From G963664225 sp964538065 (GTDB lineage: Bacteria; Verrucomicrobiota; Verrucomicrobiia; Limisphaerales; UBA1319): 64,000 nucleotides of DNA. The DNA lies in NCBI GenBank assembly GCA_964538065.1, contig CAZIDG010000011.1:6604-70603 (forward strand), read 5' to 3'. The notes beneath the pieces were generated by a model. That model ran no database searches. It worked only from the letters and a program-made list of their open reading frames with translations, and had not been told where the DNA came from. Below are positions 9,157-18,345 of this stretch, in pieces; the first letter of the stretch is position 1, and each line of letters starts with the position of its first letter. A program made the position numbers and the translations under genes.

Positions 9157-10323
9157 ATGACCCCGAATCCATTTCTTGGCGTTTTCTTTCACTGGCTGGG
9201 CGGCCTGGCCTCTGGCAGCTTTTACGTTCCCTACCGTTTTGTAAAAAAATGGGCGTGGGAAACCTATTGGCTTGCTGGTGGCTTCTTTAGCTGGATCATT
9301 GCTCCCTGGGTGTTGGCGTCGATTATGACGCCGGACGTGGTGGGCGTGCTCCGCGAAGCTCCCGCCTCTTCTCTGTTTTGGTCCTATTTCTTCGGAGCCA
9401 TGTGGGGTATGGGTGGCCTGACCTTTGGGTTGACCATGCGCTATCTGGGCATGTCTCTGGGTATGGCGGTGGCCCTGGGCTATTGTGCCGCGTTCGGCAC
9501 GTTGATGCCGCCCCTCTTCAAGGGAACCTTCGCTCAGGATGTTCTGGGTAAACCCTCGGGCATTGTCATTCTTATTGGCGTTGCCGTCTGTTTGCTGGGT
9601 ATTGCTGTGGCCGGCATGGCGGGCACTTCCAAGGAACGGGAAATGTCCGAAGAGGAAAAGAAGAGTGCCATTAAGGAGTTCAACTTCAAAAAGGGCATTC
9701 TGGTGGCCACGTTCTCCGGTATCATGAGTGCTGCCATGTCATATGGCCTCACCGCAGGTGAACCCATTAAACAGATCGCTCTAAAACATGGTTCCCCCGT
9801 TCTCTGGCAGGGATTGCCAGTGCTCATTGTCGTGTTGTTCGGTGGTTTCACCACGAATTTCATCTGGTGCGTCATCCTGAACATCCGCAACAAGACTGGG
9901 TACCAATATCTGAGCTCCACTCTTCGAGTGGCTCCTCCCAAGCGCAAGGATGAAACGATCATTGAGACTGCGATTGACGCCCCCTCGGAAGAGGTGGTGG
10001 AAAACATGCCCAATCCAAAGGGCAACGGTGAAAAAGTCCCCATGCTCACCAACTATATCTTCTGCGCCATGGCGGGAACAACCTGGTACCTCCAGTTCTT
10101 CTTCTACAGCATGGGAGAAACCCAAATGGGTGATTACAAATTCAGCAGTTGGACACTGCACATGGCCAGCATCATCATCTTCAGCTCTTTGTGGGGCATT
10201 GCCTTGAAGGAGTGGAAGGGTTCCAGTGGCTTCACCAAATCGCTGTTGACCCTTGGTTTGGCCATCCTCGTATTCTCCACGGTTATCGTGGGTTACGGCA
10301 ATTACATGGGAACCATGAAATAA
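9157..10323 (+). CDS. rhaT: L-rhamnose/H+ symporter
   Basis: RhaT imports L-rhamnose with protons across the cytoplasmic membrane. The 388-aa protein has about ten hydrophobic segments. It contains the characteristic N-terminal stretch SGSFYVPYRFVKKWAWETYW and the motif FGAMWGMGGLTFGLTMRYLG, which is close to E. coli RhaT. A charged cytoplasmic loop lies near residues 150-170 (KEREMSEEEKK) and another near residues 260-295. It starts 23 bp after rhaA and is surely co-transcribed. The pairing of isomerase and symporter makes the substrate assignment firm. Confidence 0.95.
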   Translation: MTPNPFLGVFFHWLGGLASGSFYVPYRFVKKWAWETYWLAGGFFSWIIAPWVLASIMTPDVVGVLREAPASSLFWSYFFGAMWGMGGLTFGLTMRYLGMSLGMAVALGYCAAFGTLMPPLFKGTFAQDVLGKPSGIVILIGVAVCLLGIAVAGMAGTSKEREMSEEEKKSAIKEFNFKKGILVATFSGIMSAAMSYGLTAGEPIKQIALKHGSPVLWQGLPVLIVVLFGGFTTNFIWCVILNIRNKTGYQYLSSTLRVAPPKRKDETIIETAIDAPSEEVVENMPNPKGNGEKVPMLTNYIFCAMAGTTWYLQFFFYSMGETQMGDYKFSSWTLHMASIIIFSSLWGIALKEWKGSSGFTKSLLTLGLAILVFSTVIVGYGNYMGTMK

Positions 10324-10371
10324 CCCGCATATCGGCGGGGCGCATTGTTTAGGGCTCTTGCCCAAACGAAT

Positions 10372-11088
10372 ATGAAGGTCTCATTGTTTATTCCATGCTT
10401 TATTGACCTTTGCTTTCCAAAGGTCGGCATCAGCATGGTCCACATTCTGGAGCGTCTGGGCCATCAGGTTGAGTGCCCGGAGGCTCCGGCTTGTTGTGGT
10501 CAACCGGCGTTCAACACTGGTTATTGGGACGAAAGTCGTGACACCGCGGTCAGAGTCATCGAACAGTACAAACACGCGGAGGTCGTCGTCATCGCCTCGG
10601 GCTCCTGTGGCACCATGCTCAAGGTCATGTACCCTGAGTTGTTTGCCCAAACCCGGCATTATGAGGACGCCAAAGCCATGGCGGCCAAGTGCTTCGAGTT
10701 TTCGAGCTTCCTGGTTAATCGTCTGGGTGTCACCGATGTGGGAGCTCGTTTTGATGCCCGCGTCACCTTCCACGACGGCTGTCACGGCCTGCGCGAACTG
10801 GGCTGCAAACTTCCTCCTCGCGCCCTCATGGCCAAGGTCAAGGGCCTTCAGTTGGTGGAAATGGGCGCCGCCGAGACTTGTTGCGGCTTTGGCGGCACTT
10901 TCTCGGCAAAGTTCCCCATGATTTCCACCGCCATGGGCGAGGTCAAATGCGCCTCCGCCGCAGAAACCAAGGCGGAATATATTGTTTCCAACGATTCCAG
11001 TTGCTTGATGCATCTTCAAGGTCTTCTGGATCGCCGGGGCAGCTCCCTCAAAACCATTCACCTGGCCGAAGTGCTTGCCCAATCATGA
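10372..11088 (+). CDS. lutA: LutA: lactate oxidation Fe-S subunit
   Basis: This is a (Fe-S)-binding CCG-domain protein, one of the three subunits of the LutABC (LldEFG) complex that oxidises L-lactate to pyruvate. Its 238 aa carry paired cysteine motifs: IPCFIDLCFP, EAPACCGQPAF, FHDGCHGLRELG and ETCCGFGGTFS. The ATG at 10372 gives the usual N-terminus MKVSLFIPCFID; a TTG at 10345 is in frame but has no support. It begins 48 bp after rhaT, and its stop overlaps lutB by 4 bp. The position directly behind rhamnose uptake and isomerisation suggests that lactate made from rhamnose-derived lactaldehyde is the substrate. Confidence 0.93.
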   Translation: MKVSLFIPCFIDLCFPKVGISMVHILERLGHQVECPEAPACCGQPAFNTGYWDESRDTAVRVIEQYKHAEVVVIASGSCGTMLKVMYPELFAQTRHYEDAKAMAAKCFEFSSFLVNRLGVTDVGARFDARVTFHDGCHGLRELGCKLPPRALMAKVKGLQLVEMGAAETCCGFGGTFSAKFPMISTAMGEVKCASAAETKAEYIVSNDSSCLMHLQGLLDRRGSSLKTIHLAEVLAQS

Positions 11089-12476
11089 ACGCCGCTCAAC
11101 AATTTAAAAAACAGGCCACGGTCATTACCGCCGATTTACGTCACCGCCAGTTGGTCCAGACCGCTCTCGGTAAATACGAGGTCAAACGGGACGAAAACAA
11201 GGGTCTCTTTAAGGACTGGCAGGGTGCTCGCAAGCTGGCTGCAGAAACCAAGTGGAACGCCATCAATCACCTCGATAAACATCTTGAGGAGTTCGCTCAG
11301 AAGCTCGAGGCTCGAGGCGCCAAAGTCCATTGGGCAAGTAACGGTGAGCATGCACGCCAGATCATCATCAAGATCATCAAGGATCGTCAGGCTCACTCGG
11401 TCATCAAGTCCAAGTCCATGACCTCCGAGGAAATTCACCTCAATGATGCCCTCGAAAGAGAAGGCTTCGAGGTGGTCGAATCGGATTTGGGCGAGTTCAT
11501 CGTCCAACTGCGTCAGGAGCCGCCTTATCATATCGTCTTCCCGGCCATGCACTTAACCCGGGATGAGATCAGCCGGTTGTTTTCGGATAAGCTGCACAGC
11601 GCACCGACCAATAGCCCTGAAGAGCTGACGATGATCGCCCGGCGTGTTTTGCGTCAAAAATACATCAAGGCCGATATCGGCATTACGGGGGCCAATTTTG
11701 GCGTGGCTGAAACGGGCATGGTATCCGTGACGGAAAATGAAGGCAATTCGCGACTTACAGCGGCTTTGCCCAAAACCATGATTACCCTGATGGGTATTGA
11801 GAAGGTGATTCCTCGTCTCGAAGACCTGGCCCTCTTCCTGCCCATGCTGGCAACCGTCGGGGCTGGACAGCTTATCACCGGTTACAACACCATGTACGGT
11901 GGTCCACGTCAGAAAGACGAAGTGGATGGACCGGAGGAATTCCATGTTGTTCTACTGGATAACCGGCGCACCACTTTGCTTGCCGACGCTGAACAGCGTG
12001 ACTCCTTGCATTGCATCCGCTGCGGTGGCTGCTTGAACGTCTGCCCCATTTACCGAAATATCGGTGGTCATACCTATAATACCACCTATTGTGGTCCGAT
12101 TGGGGCGGTTCTGACCCCCCACTTCAAGGATCTGCAGGAATGGAAGCATCTCGCCTACAGCAGCTCCCTCTGCGGTGCCTGTAGTGAAACATGTCCCGTT
12201 AAGATCAACTTGCACCACAATCTGTTGCGCACCCGTCGCAATAGTTCGGTCCAGAAACCCATCTGGTGGCAAAAGATCGCATTCAAGCTGTTTGCACCTG
12301 TTGCCAACAGCAAGTTCCTTTGGTCCATGGTCACCATATTCGGACGGATCGGCCAAAAATTCCATCCCCTGGTCAAAGGCACCAAACTTGATCCTGCCTA
12401 TGCCTGGACCAAGACACGCGAAACACCCCCCATCGCGTCACAGTCATTCAAAGAATGGTGGAGGGCACGCAAATGA
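11085..12476 (+). CDS. lutB: LutB: lactate oxidation iron-sulfur subunit
   Basis: The 463-aa protein has an N-terminal LUD domain. Two [4Fe-4S] motifs lie near residues 308-370: CIRCGGCLNVCP and CGACSETCP. The segment GAVLTP before the second cluster and the arrangement as a whole match LutB/LldF. It passes electrons within the LutABC complex. The ATG at 11085 overlaps the lutA stop, and its own stop overlaps lutC, both as ATGA, so the three subunits are translationally coupled. A longer open frame extends upstream inside lutA but is not the gene. Confidence 0.94.
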   Translation: MNAAQQFKKQATVITADLRHRQLVQTALGKYEVKRDENKGLFKDWQGARKLAAETKWNAINHLDKHLEEFAQKLEARGAKVHWASNGEHARQIIIKIIKDRQAHSVIKSKSMTSEEIHLNDALEREGFEVVESDLGEFIVQLRQEPPYHIVFPAMHLTRDEISRLFSDKLHSAPTNSPEELTMIARRVLRQKYIKADIGITGANFGVAETGMVSVTENEGNSRLTAALPKTMITLMGIEKVIPRLEDLALFLPMLATVGAGQLITGYNTMYGGPRQKDEVDGPEEFHVVLLDNRRTTLLADAEQRDSLHCIRCGGCLNVCPIYRNIGGHTYNTTYCGPIGAVLTPHFKDLQEWKHLAYSSSLCGACSETCPVKINLHHNLLRTRRNSSVQKPIWWQKIAFKLFAPVANSKFLWSMVTIFGRIGQKFHPLVKGTKLDPAYAWTKTRETPPIASQSFKEWWRARK

Positions 12477-13141
12477 GTGATCAACAAAACATCCTTGGTC
12501 TTATCCGCGAAGCCCTTGCTGTTCCCGCTCCAAAACCGGGAGCGCATGGGACTCCTGATTCACATCCTCAATCCATAGCCGACGTGCTGCCCCCGGCCGC
12601 TGTTGACTTGGATGCCCGGATCAAACAGTTCCAGGCCAATGCCACCGGGCTTAAGGCGGATTTCGTTTTTGCGGAAAGTGAAGCTGCCGCAGTCCTTAAA
12701 CTAAAGGAAATCGCTCAAAAGGAAGGGTGGAAAAAGGTCGCCACCCATCACAGCGCCCTGTGCGAGTCCGCCGCCAATGCCTTGGGCCTTCCAGTATTCG
12801 TCACCGCTCCGAATTACACGGTTGGCGATCTGGAAACCTGCGATGCGGGTTTGACCGAGTGCGATGCCTTGGTGGCCCAAACCGGCAGCGTGCTGGTAAC
12901 CAGCCGCAGCACGGGAGGACGCGCCCTTACGGTCCTGCCGCCACACCATGTTGTGCTGGCTCGTAAGGAGCAGATCATCAGCAGTTTACCTGATGCCTTT
13001 AAGCTGGTTAAGGATAAATATGGCTCCGATTACCCCAGCATGATTTCCTTTATTACCGGTCCCAGTCGGACGGGGGATATTGAACGCATCCTGGTCCTGG
13101 GCGCCCATGGCCCCAAGAAACTGACCATCATCTGTTTCTAA
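12473..13141 (+). CDS. lutC: LutC: lactate oxidation LUD-domain subunit
   Basis: The 222-aa protein is the LUD-domain subunit of the L-lactate oxidation complex. Family motifs include LTECDALVAQTGSVLVTS, GRALTVLPPHHVVLA and FITGPSRTGDIERILVLGAHGP. The ATG at 12473 overlaps lutB (ATGA). The gene is followed 24 bp later by a strong intrinsic terminator, which marks the end of the rhaA-rhaT-lutABC transcription unit. Confidence 0.94.
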   Translation: MSDQQNILGLIREALAVPAPKPGAHGTPDSHPQSIADVLPPAAVDLDARIKQFQANATGLKADFVFAESEAAAVLKLKEIAQKEGWKKVATHHSALCESAANALGLPVFVTAPNYTVGDLETCDAGLTECDALVAQTGSVLVTSRSTGGRALTVLPPHHVVLARKEQIISSLPDAFKLVKDKYGSDYPSMISFITGPSRTGDIERILVLGAHGPKKLTIICF

Positions 13142-13164
13142 AACGGCCGGATTTTTACCGTGAT

Positions 13165-13200
13165 TGCGTGTGGCGGGCTCATCCCGCCGCACGCATTTTC
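13165..13200 (+). terminator. Intrinsic terminator after lutC
   Basis: A 13-bp GC-rich stem (TGCGTGTGGCGGG with CCCGCCGCACGCA, one G-T pair) surrounds a 5-base loop and runs straight into TTTTCTTG. It closes the rhaA-rhaT-lutABC unit and separates it from the acyl-CoA dehydrogenase gene. Confidence 0.85.
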
Positions 13201-13256
13201 TTGTCGCTTTGGCTTGCCTGTAAACGCCAGACCGTTTTAATGCTTTGAATCGTGTT

Positions 13257-15500
13257 ATGGAATCACAAGCTGACACAAAACTGACTCAACCGTTGCGCAC
13301 CCTGCCTGGGGACGATGTCCGGCAGATCATGTGGCGTTTTGCGGACCGTTATGATCTGGCCATGCTCGTCCAATCCGTGCGAGCGGTGGCCCGTGGCCCC
13401 GTGGCTCAATTGGTGGCCCATGGCGCCCGAAATTCCCATGATTGGACCTCTGAAAAGAACAGCTTGCTTTCAGTCTATGATGAATCAGGCATCAGCGCCG
13501 TGTTTCTTGATCCCAGCCAGGGCGGCTTCATTGAAGGCCCCAAGAACCTGGCCTTGGCGCTGGTAGCCTTTGAATTAGCCTGGGTGGATGCCGGCGCTGC
13601 CACAGGCAGCCTCGCTGGCAACCTGGGCCTGGCCCCCATCCACGAGCGGGGCACCCCAGAGCAGCGCAACACCTACTTGTCCCGTTGCGCCCCGGTCAAA
13701 CCGGGCGAAGACCGCAAAGCCGAACGTGCTGCGTTTGCGCTGACCGAACCCCTCCCCTTTGTGGGTGTGGAAACCGGCCTTCTGAGCGGCAAGGTCCGCG
13801 TTGCTGAGTGGCCTGAAGGCGGCGAACCCATTCTCCAGGTCGATAAACGCGGACGTTTTATCACCAACATGGGCTTTGCCAACATCGTGACCGTGGCCGT
13901 GGAATCCAACGACCCTCGCATCAAGGGCAGTTGCATGATCATTCTTGAAGAAAATGATCCCGGCTTGTTCGATCGCGGTGCCGCCACCAAGAAACTGGTG
14001 CATCAGCTTTCTTCGACATGTGATCCCGTTTTCAGCCAGCGGGTGCCCGCCAGCCGCATCATTGGGGGCTACACGGTCAAGGACGGTGTCATTATCCCCA
14101 AGTATGACCACAGCGACGTCATCGAAGCCGTCTTCCGTCATACACGGGTGACCGTGGGTCTCATGACCTCAGCCAAATTGCTATCGGCTGTGGAACCGGT
14201 CATCCGCTATCAGCGCAGCCGTTTCCGTGGCGGCGAAAGCGGTGATCATGGCTCGCCTCGATATGAATTGGGGCTTCAAACCAAGCAGGATGTCCTGCAT
14301 CGATTGGTCGATGTTTGGTCCACCGGTGAGGCCAGTGCATCCCTGGGTTTTGCAGCCGCACGCATCTTCGACGAACTGGAACCTTTGGATAAATACAAGG
14401 AACAGTACTTTACAGAGCAGAAGATTGAAGGCGGCAGGGCTCAGTTTAAAGCCCTGGGCAAATTGCAGAAGGAGGCCATCGAGCTGCTCGCCCTTGAAAA
14501 CAAGCCTGTCACAGAACGTGATCAGCAGCATTACGAGGCGCTCAAGCAGAACAAGATGCTTCAGTATGTCATGCTCGATTCCCAAGCCAGCGTTCTCTGT
14601 CCGGCGTGCAAGCTTTGGAATACCGGCTACGGTGCGACCATGATGCGCGAAGCTGTCAGCCTCATGGGTGGCTATGGCATTACCGAAGATTGTCCAGGAT
14701 TCCTGGGACACAAATGGATGGACGCCCAACTCGAAGCGACTTACGAAGGGCCCGAAGCCGTCCAGCGCCGCCAGTTAAGCGTCACCATGGTGAATGAGCT
14801 GTTCCTGGCTCAATTCCAGCAATGGATTGCTGACATGCGTGAGATCGCTTCAAAGAAGCCTGGCACAGGTGCTTGCACACTTGCCACCGCCATGCAGCTT
14901 TGGTTGTGGACCTTGAACCACTTGCAAAAAACAACGGATGCCAACGGAGCCAAGCTCTATCATGGCAACCGCCAGGGTGTCACCTTCCCGCTTGCAGACG
15001 CTCTGTGCTGGCTGCTCGCAGCCCGCTCCTTGGTTTTGGACATCCTTGAATTGGAAACCAAGGGTGCGTCCAATCCCGTTGTGGCCGAAAACCTTGAAGG
15101 CGTGGTCGGCTTTATGAGCGATCTCAGCCACGTGCATGCTGCCAGGGCAGCAGGTGAGGTTGGACGTATTTGCGCTGAATTAGTCCACGGTTACAATCGC
15201 CATCCCGCTTGGGATCAAGCGAGTTGCGGGGCATGCTACAACGCCGAATCGCTGGATGTGCTTGAAGGCATCATTCCAGGCATTGCCAGTTCGGCGCGGA
15301 CCAGTTCCGATGTCTCGGAATCGGGTCAGGCACATCCTGCCAAAGCCGGTCCCTGTGTCCAATTTTCAGGACTGGAGGCATTTGCGCGTTTGCGTTTGAA
15401 ACTGGATGGCTGTCTCACGGGCTCACGCCTGGCCAAGGATCGCGCGGCCGATGGGCTGACCAAGGTCATGATTCCAGAAGCCCTGGATTACCCCGTTTAA
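13257..15500 (+). CDS. Long acyl-CoA dehydrogenase-family flavoenzyme
   Basis: The 747-aa protein belongs to the acyl-CoA dehydrogenase superfamily. Diagnostic segments are AFALTEPLPFVGVETG in the middle domain and MGGYGITEDCPGFLGHKW in the C-terminal helical domain. ATYEGPEAVQRRQ follows, where the Glu of YEG aligns with the catalytic base of medium-chain enzymes. At 747 aa it is much longer than the usual 380-aa enzyme, with extra segments around residues 250-400 and after residue 560. It is followed one base later by an ETF-quinone oxidoreductase gene, so it very likely passes electrons to ETF. The substrate is unknown. Given the neighbours, a short C3 acyl-CoA made from rhamnose breakdown is a reasonable guess only. 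Confidence 0.8.
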   Translation: MESQADTKLTQPLRTLPGDDVRQIMWRFADRYDLAMLVQSVRAVARGPVAQLVAHGARNSHDWTSEKNSLLSVYDESGISAVFLDPSQGGFIEGPKNLALALVAFELAWVDAGAATGSLAGNLGLAPIHERGTPEQRNTYLSRCAPVKPGEDRKAERAAFALTEPLPFVGVETGLLSGKVRVAEWPEGGEPILQVDKRGRFITNMGFANIVTVAVESNDPRIKGSCMIILEENDPGLFDRGAATKKLVHQLSSTCDPVFSQRVPASRIIGGYTVKDGVIIPKYDHSDVIEAVFRHTRVTVGLMTSAKLLSAVEPVIRYQRSRFRGGESGDHGSPRYELGLQTKQDVLHRLVDVWSTGEASASLGFAAARIFDELEPLDKYKEQYFTEQKIEGGRAQFKALGKLQKEAIELLALENKPVTERDQQHYEALKQNKMLQYVMLDSQASVLCPACKLWNTGYGATMMREAVSLMGGYGITEDCPGFLGHKWMDAQLEATYEGPEAVQRRQLSVTMVNELFLAQFQQWIADMREIASKKPGTGACTLATAMQLWLWTLNHLQKTTDANGAKLYHGNRQGVTFPLADALCWLLAARSLVLDILELETKGASNPVVAENLEGVVGFMSDLSHVHAARAAGEVGRICAELVHGYNRHPAWDQASCGACYNAESLDVLEGIIPGIASSARTSSDVSESGQAHPAKAGPCVQFSGLEAFARLRLKLDGCLTGSRLAKDRAADGLTKVMIPEALDYPV

Positions 15501-15501
15501 C

Positions 15502-17379
15502 ATGTCGTCATCCAATTCCGATTTGAACTCGGCGGATATCAACCGTCAGAGAATGGACGTGGACATCGTGTGCGTGGGTTTCGGCCCAGCCACAGGTGGT
15601 TTCCTCACCACCCTGTCCCGCAACATGATGAAGGAAGATGGCACCCCGGCGCTGGAAAGCCCAGCGAACCCGGGTCAGCCATTACAAGTCCTTTGTTATG
15701 AACGAGCGGACGACCTGGGCTTCGGGGTGTCTGGCGTCGTCACAAAAGGTCGCAGCATCAAGGAAAGCTTTTCAGAAGCTGACTTGGCCCAAATCCCCAT
15801 GTCGGCCCCTGTCAGCCAGGAAAAAGTGGTTTACCTGCTCGATCCAGTCGGGGCCAGTCGGCGAACGGCCATGCTGAAGCTGGGCGACAGCCTGATCAAG
15901 GGGTTCAAATGGGCTTTGCCCTATGAATTGGATGCCTTGGAATTGCCTCTGACACCCGCATTCCTTCACAAAACCGGGGGAATGGTGATGTCGATGGGCC
16001 AATTCAACCAATGGGTTGGCACGCAATTGATGGGCACTGGTTTGGTCCAACTGTGGCCGGGCACACCTGTCAAACAAGCGTTGATTGAAGGCAATGCAGT
16101 GAAAGGCGTTCGCCTTTCGGATCAGGGAACCGACAAGCAAGGGCATCCAGGCGATGGGTTCATGGCTGGGATGGACGTCGGTGCCGCACTCACCGTGGTT
16201 GGGGATGGTCCTGTTGGAGCGATTGGCCAGCAATTGGATGAACATTTTGGGCTGCCCGAAGGCCACCATATGCATGAGTGGGCCGTGGGCATGAAAATGG
16301 TCATCGATCTGCCTTCAGACACTTCTTTGAAACCAGGCACGGTGTTCCACACCTTTGGCTTCCCTGAGCCAGAAATCTTCGGTTTCTTTTACGTCCATCC
16401 CGGAAATGTGGTGTCAGTCGGTATTTTCGTACCTTCCTGGTTCGATAATCCTGTGCGCACATCGTATCGCTACCTGCAGCACTGGATGCTTCACCCCTAC
16501 TTGTGGCGTTACCTTAAAGGCGGTCGACTTCGTTCCTGGGGCGCCAAAACCCTTCAGGAATCGGGACGTCGGGGTGAACCCCACCTGGTGGGCGATGGCT
16601 TTGCCCGTATCGGCGAAGGATCCGGCAGCACCAATGTGCTCACGGGGTCCGGCGTGGATGAAGCCTGGGCTACTGGAGCGCAATTAGCCCAGGGTGTCAT
16701 CGAACTCCTCAAGGAAAAGAAACCGTTTACTCGCGAAAACCTCGAAAACGCCTATATTCGTCGCCGTCGCGCCAGCTGGGTTGAAAGTGAAGGACGTGTG
16801 GCCGAGAAGTCGCGTGATGGTTTCCAGCGTGGTGTATTGACCGGCATGATTGGCATGGCCCTCACCGGCCTTTCCAAGGGATTGATATCCATCAGCGGCA
16901 AACCGATGCCTCCCTACAAACGAATTCCCTCCCTGGAAGATTATTACCGGGGCAGAATATCCGCCGACGAAATTCGCGAAATCCGGAAAAAATGCGACGC
17001 ACAAGGAATATCTGCGCATGCGGCGCTGATGGAACGTGTTGGGTGGCCGGCAATACCCTACGATGGCCAACTGCTGGTTTCACAGCAGGATGCCTTGCTG
17101 ATGGGTGGCAAGGTGCAAGCCCCTCCGGGCTATGCCGACCACGTTCTTTTCCTTAATCCCTCTCTCTGTGAGCGTTGCGGAGCGCGCACCTGCATCGAGG
17201 TATGCTCAGGACAAGCCATTACACCAGGACCAAACGGATTGCCTGCGTTCGATCGTGAAAAATGTGTCCACTGTGGCGCCTGTCTCTGGAATTGCGCCCA
17301 ACCGATCAAGGAAGGGTCCGAACACGCGAATATTTCCTTCCAATCCGGAGCGGGCGGTCTTCATTCCGCCGAAAACTAA
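15502..17379 (+). CDS. Electron transfer flavoprotein-quinone oxidoreductase (FixC/ETF-QO family)
   Basis: The 625-aa flavoprotein starts with a dinucleotide-binding fold (DIVCVGFGPATGGFLTTL) and continues with segments such as GSTNVLTGSGVDEAWATG, typical of geranylgeranyl-reductase/FixC/ETF-QO enzymes. The C-terminal ferredoxin-like tail has cysteine groups CERCGARTCIEVC and CVHCGACLWNC, so one and perhaps two iron-sulfur clusters are present. The predicted role is to take electrons from reduced ETF and give them to membrane quinone. It lies 1 bp after the acyl-CoA dehydrogenase and ends at a strong terminator. The ETF subunits themselves are encoded 1.4 kb downstream. Confidence 0.87.
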   Translation: MSSSNSDLNSADINRQRMDVDIVCVGFGPATGGFLTTLSRNMMKEDGTPALESPANPGQPLQVLCYERADDLGFGVSGVVTKGRSIKESFSEADLAQIPMSAPVSQEKVVYLLDPVGASRRTAMLKLGDSLIKGFKWALPYELDALELPLTPAFLHKTGGMVMSMGQFNQWVGTQLMGTGLVQLWPGTPVKQALIEGNAVKGVRLSDQGTDKQGHPGDGFMAGMDVGAALTVVGDGPVGAIGQQLDEHFGLPEGHHMHEWAVGMKMVIDLPSDTSLKPGTVFHTFGFPEPEIFGFFYVHPGNVVSVGIFVPSWFDNPVRTSYRYLQHWMLHPYLWRYLKGGRLRSWGAKTLQESGRRGEPHLVGDGFARIGEGSGSTNVLTGSGVDEAWATGAQLAQGVIELLKEKKPFTRENLENAYIRRRRASWVESEGRVAEKSRDGFQRGVLTGMIGMALTGLSKGLISISGKPMPPYKRIPSLEDYYRGRISADEIREIRKKCDAQGISAHAALMERVGWPAIPYDGQLLVSQQDALLMGGKVQAPPGYADHVLFLNPSLCERCGARTCIEVCSGQAITPGPNGLPAFDREKCVHCGACLWNCAQPIKEGSEHANISFQSGAGGLHSAEN

Positions 17380-17413
17380 CCGGCAGATTCAAGTCGTTCT
17401 TTGAATGATTTCC

Positions 17414-17447
17414 ATGCGCGTTGGCGAGGCCAACGCGCATTGTTTTT
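17414..17447 (+). terminator. Intrinsic terminator after the ETF-QO gene
   Basis: A perfect 12-bp stem (ATGCGCGTTGGC with GCCAACGCGCAT, loop GAG) is followed by TGTTTTTAT. It ends the acyl-CoA dehydrogenase/ETF-QO unit. Confidence 0.88.
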
Positions 17448-17490
17448 ATCCTGCTGGAACCATTCGCTCCCTGTTTTCAGGGGATCCCAT

Positions 17491-17531
17491 TAAATTCAAA
17501 AGCGCCTGAAGGCCAAAGCCATTCAGGCGCT
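17491..17531 (-). terminator. Intrinsic terminator after the pseudopilin gene
   Basis: The arms AGCGCCTGAA (17501-17510) and TTCAGGCGCT (17522-17531) pair perfectly. GGC/GCC adds to the stem across a bulged A. Read on the minus strand the hairpin is followed by TTTGAATTTA. It lies just downstream of the pseudopilin stop and faces the ETF-QO terminator. Confidence 0.75.
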
Positions 17532-17562
17532 CTCATATGCTATTTGGTTTTAGGAGGGCAAA

Positions 17563-18345
17563 TTAATACCGCCATCCAACGGCATCGCGCAAGCGCTTCA
17601 AATCCCTGTCATTGGCGGTTGTAGGATAGTCCAATTTATCAATTCTAAGTGTATTTGCCTCCAGCCACTTCCAAAACTCGGAATGGCCGTCAGCAAAGGA
17701 AAGCACCGTGCCGTTGTTATGGCGGAACGCGGGCGAATTCTGCCAGATATTCTGCTCAATGCGCACGGCAAAATACCCATCATCAATGGTCACTGGATTT
17801 TCCTCAATAAACACAAACGCCTTCACCGGCGGTGGGCGCTTGATATCAGAGAACTTACGGAAATCCGGATAGCGGTTAACATCATTGACACTGGTCACAT
17901 CACTGTTCATGCGACCGTTCATGGAATAAGAGCGAACACGATTATAGGGCTTGCCATTAATCTTGTACGGGGGCTCGCTGGGACACTTGTAGATCTTAAT
18001 CTGCGTATTGTACTTGAAGAGCTTGCCATTCTTGATGTCCGCCTCGTTGGTGGCTCCCGGCAGATATGCAATATTGTTTTGAATCCACGACTTGGTGGTA
18101 TCGCTGATATAATTCTGCACCAAGGTATCGTTGTTATCTTCCTTGTACAGATACCAGGCGAGCATTAATTGCTTGTTGTTATTCAAGCAGGTGATGCCTT
18201 GGCCTTTGGCCTTGGCCTTGGCAAGGGAGGGCAACAACATTCCCGCCAGAATGGCAATGATTGCAATCACCACCAGCAATTCAATTAATGTAAATCCAGT
18301 GCGCCAGGCACCAGGACTATCGGACTCTCGACTATATCTTAACAT
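17563..18345 (-). CDS. Type II-secretion-like pseudopilin with H-X9-DG motif
   Basis: The 260-aa protein has a prepilin signal: a short leader, the cleavage site GFTLIE, then the hydrophobic helix LLVVIAIIAILAGMLLP. The C-terminal part contains HNNGTVLSFADGH, the H-X9-DG-type motif of the DUF1559-like proteins that are expanded in Verrucomicrobiota, Planctomycetes and Lentisphaerae. Such proteins are exported and processed by a prepilin peptidase and may form pseudopili or sit at the cell surface. It stands alone here, on the opposite strand between the ETF-QO and ETF genes, with its own terminator, and probably has no role in that pathway. Confidence 0.9.
   Translation of the reverse strand: MLRYSRESDSPGAWRTGFTLIELLVVIAIIAILAGMLLPSLAKAKAKGQGITCLNNNKQLMLAWYLYKEDNNDTLVQNYISDTTKSWIQNNIAYLPGATNEADIKNGKLFKYNTQIKIYKCPSEPPYKINGKPYNRVRSYSMNGRMNSDVTSVNDVNRYPDFRKFSDIKRPPPVKAFVFIEENPVTIDDGYFAVRIEQNIWQNSPAFRHNNGTVLSFADGHSEFWKWLEANTLRIDKLDYPTTANDRDLKRLRDAVGWRY

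Noticed and set aside
10878..11084. Upstream extension of the lutB frame within lutA
   Set aside because: The start of conserved LutB sequence is at 11085, coupled to the lutA stop by ATGA. The upstream translation is not protein-like.
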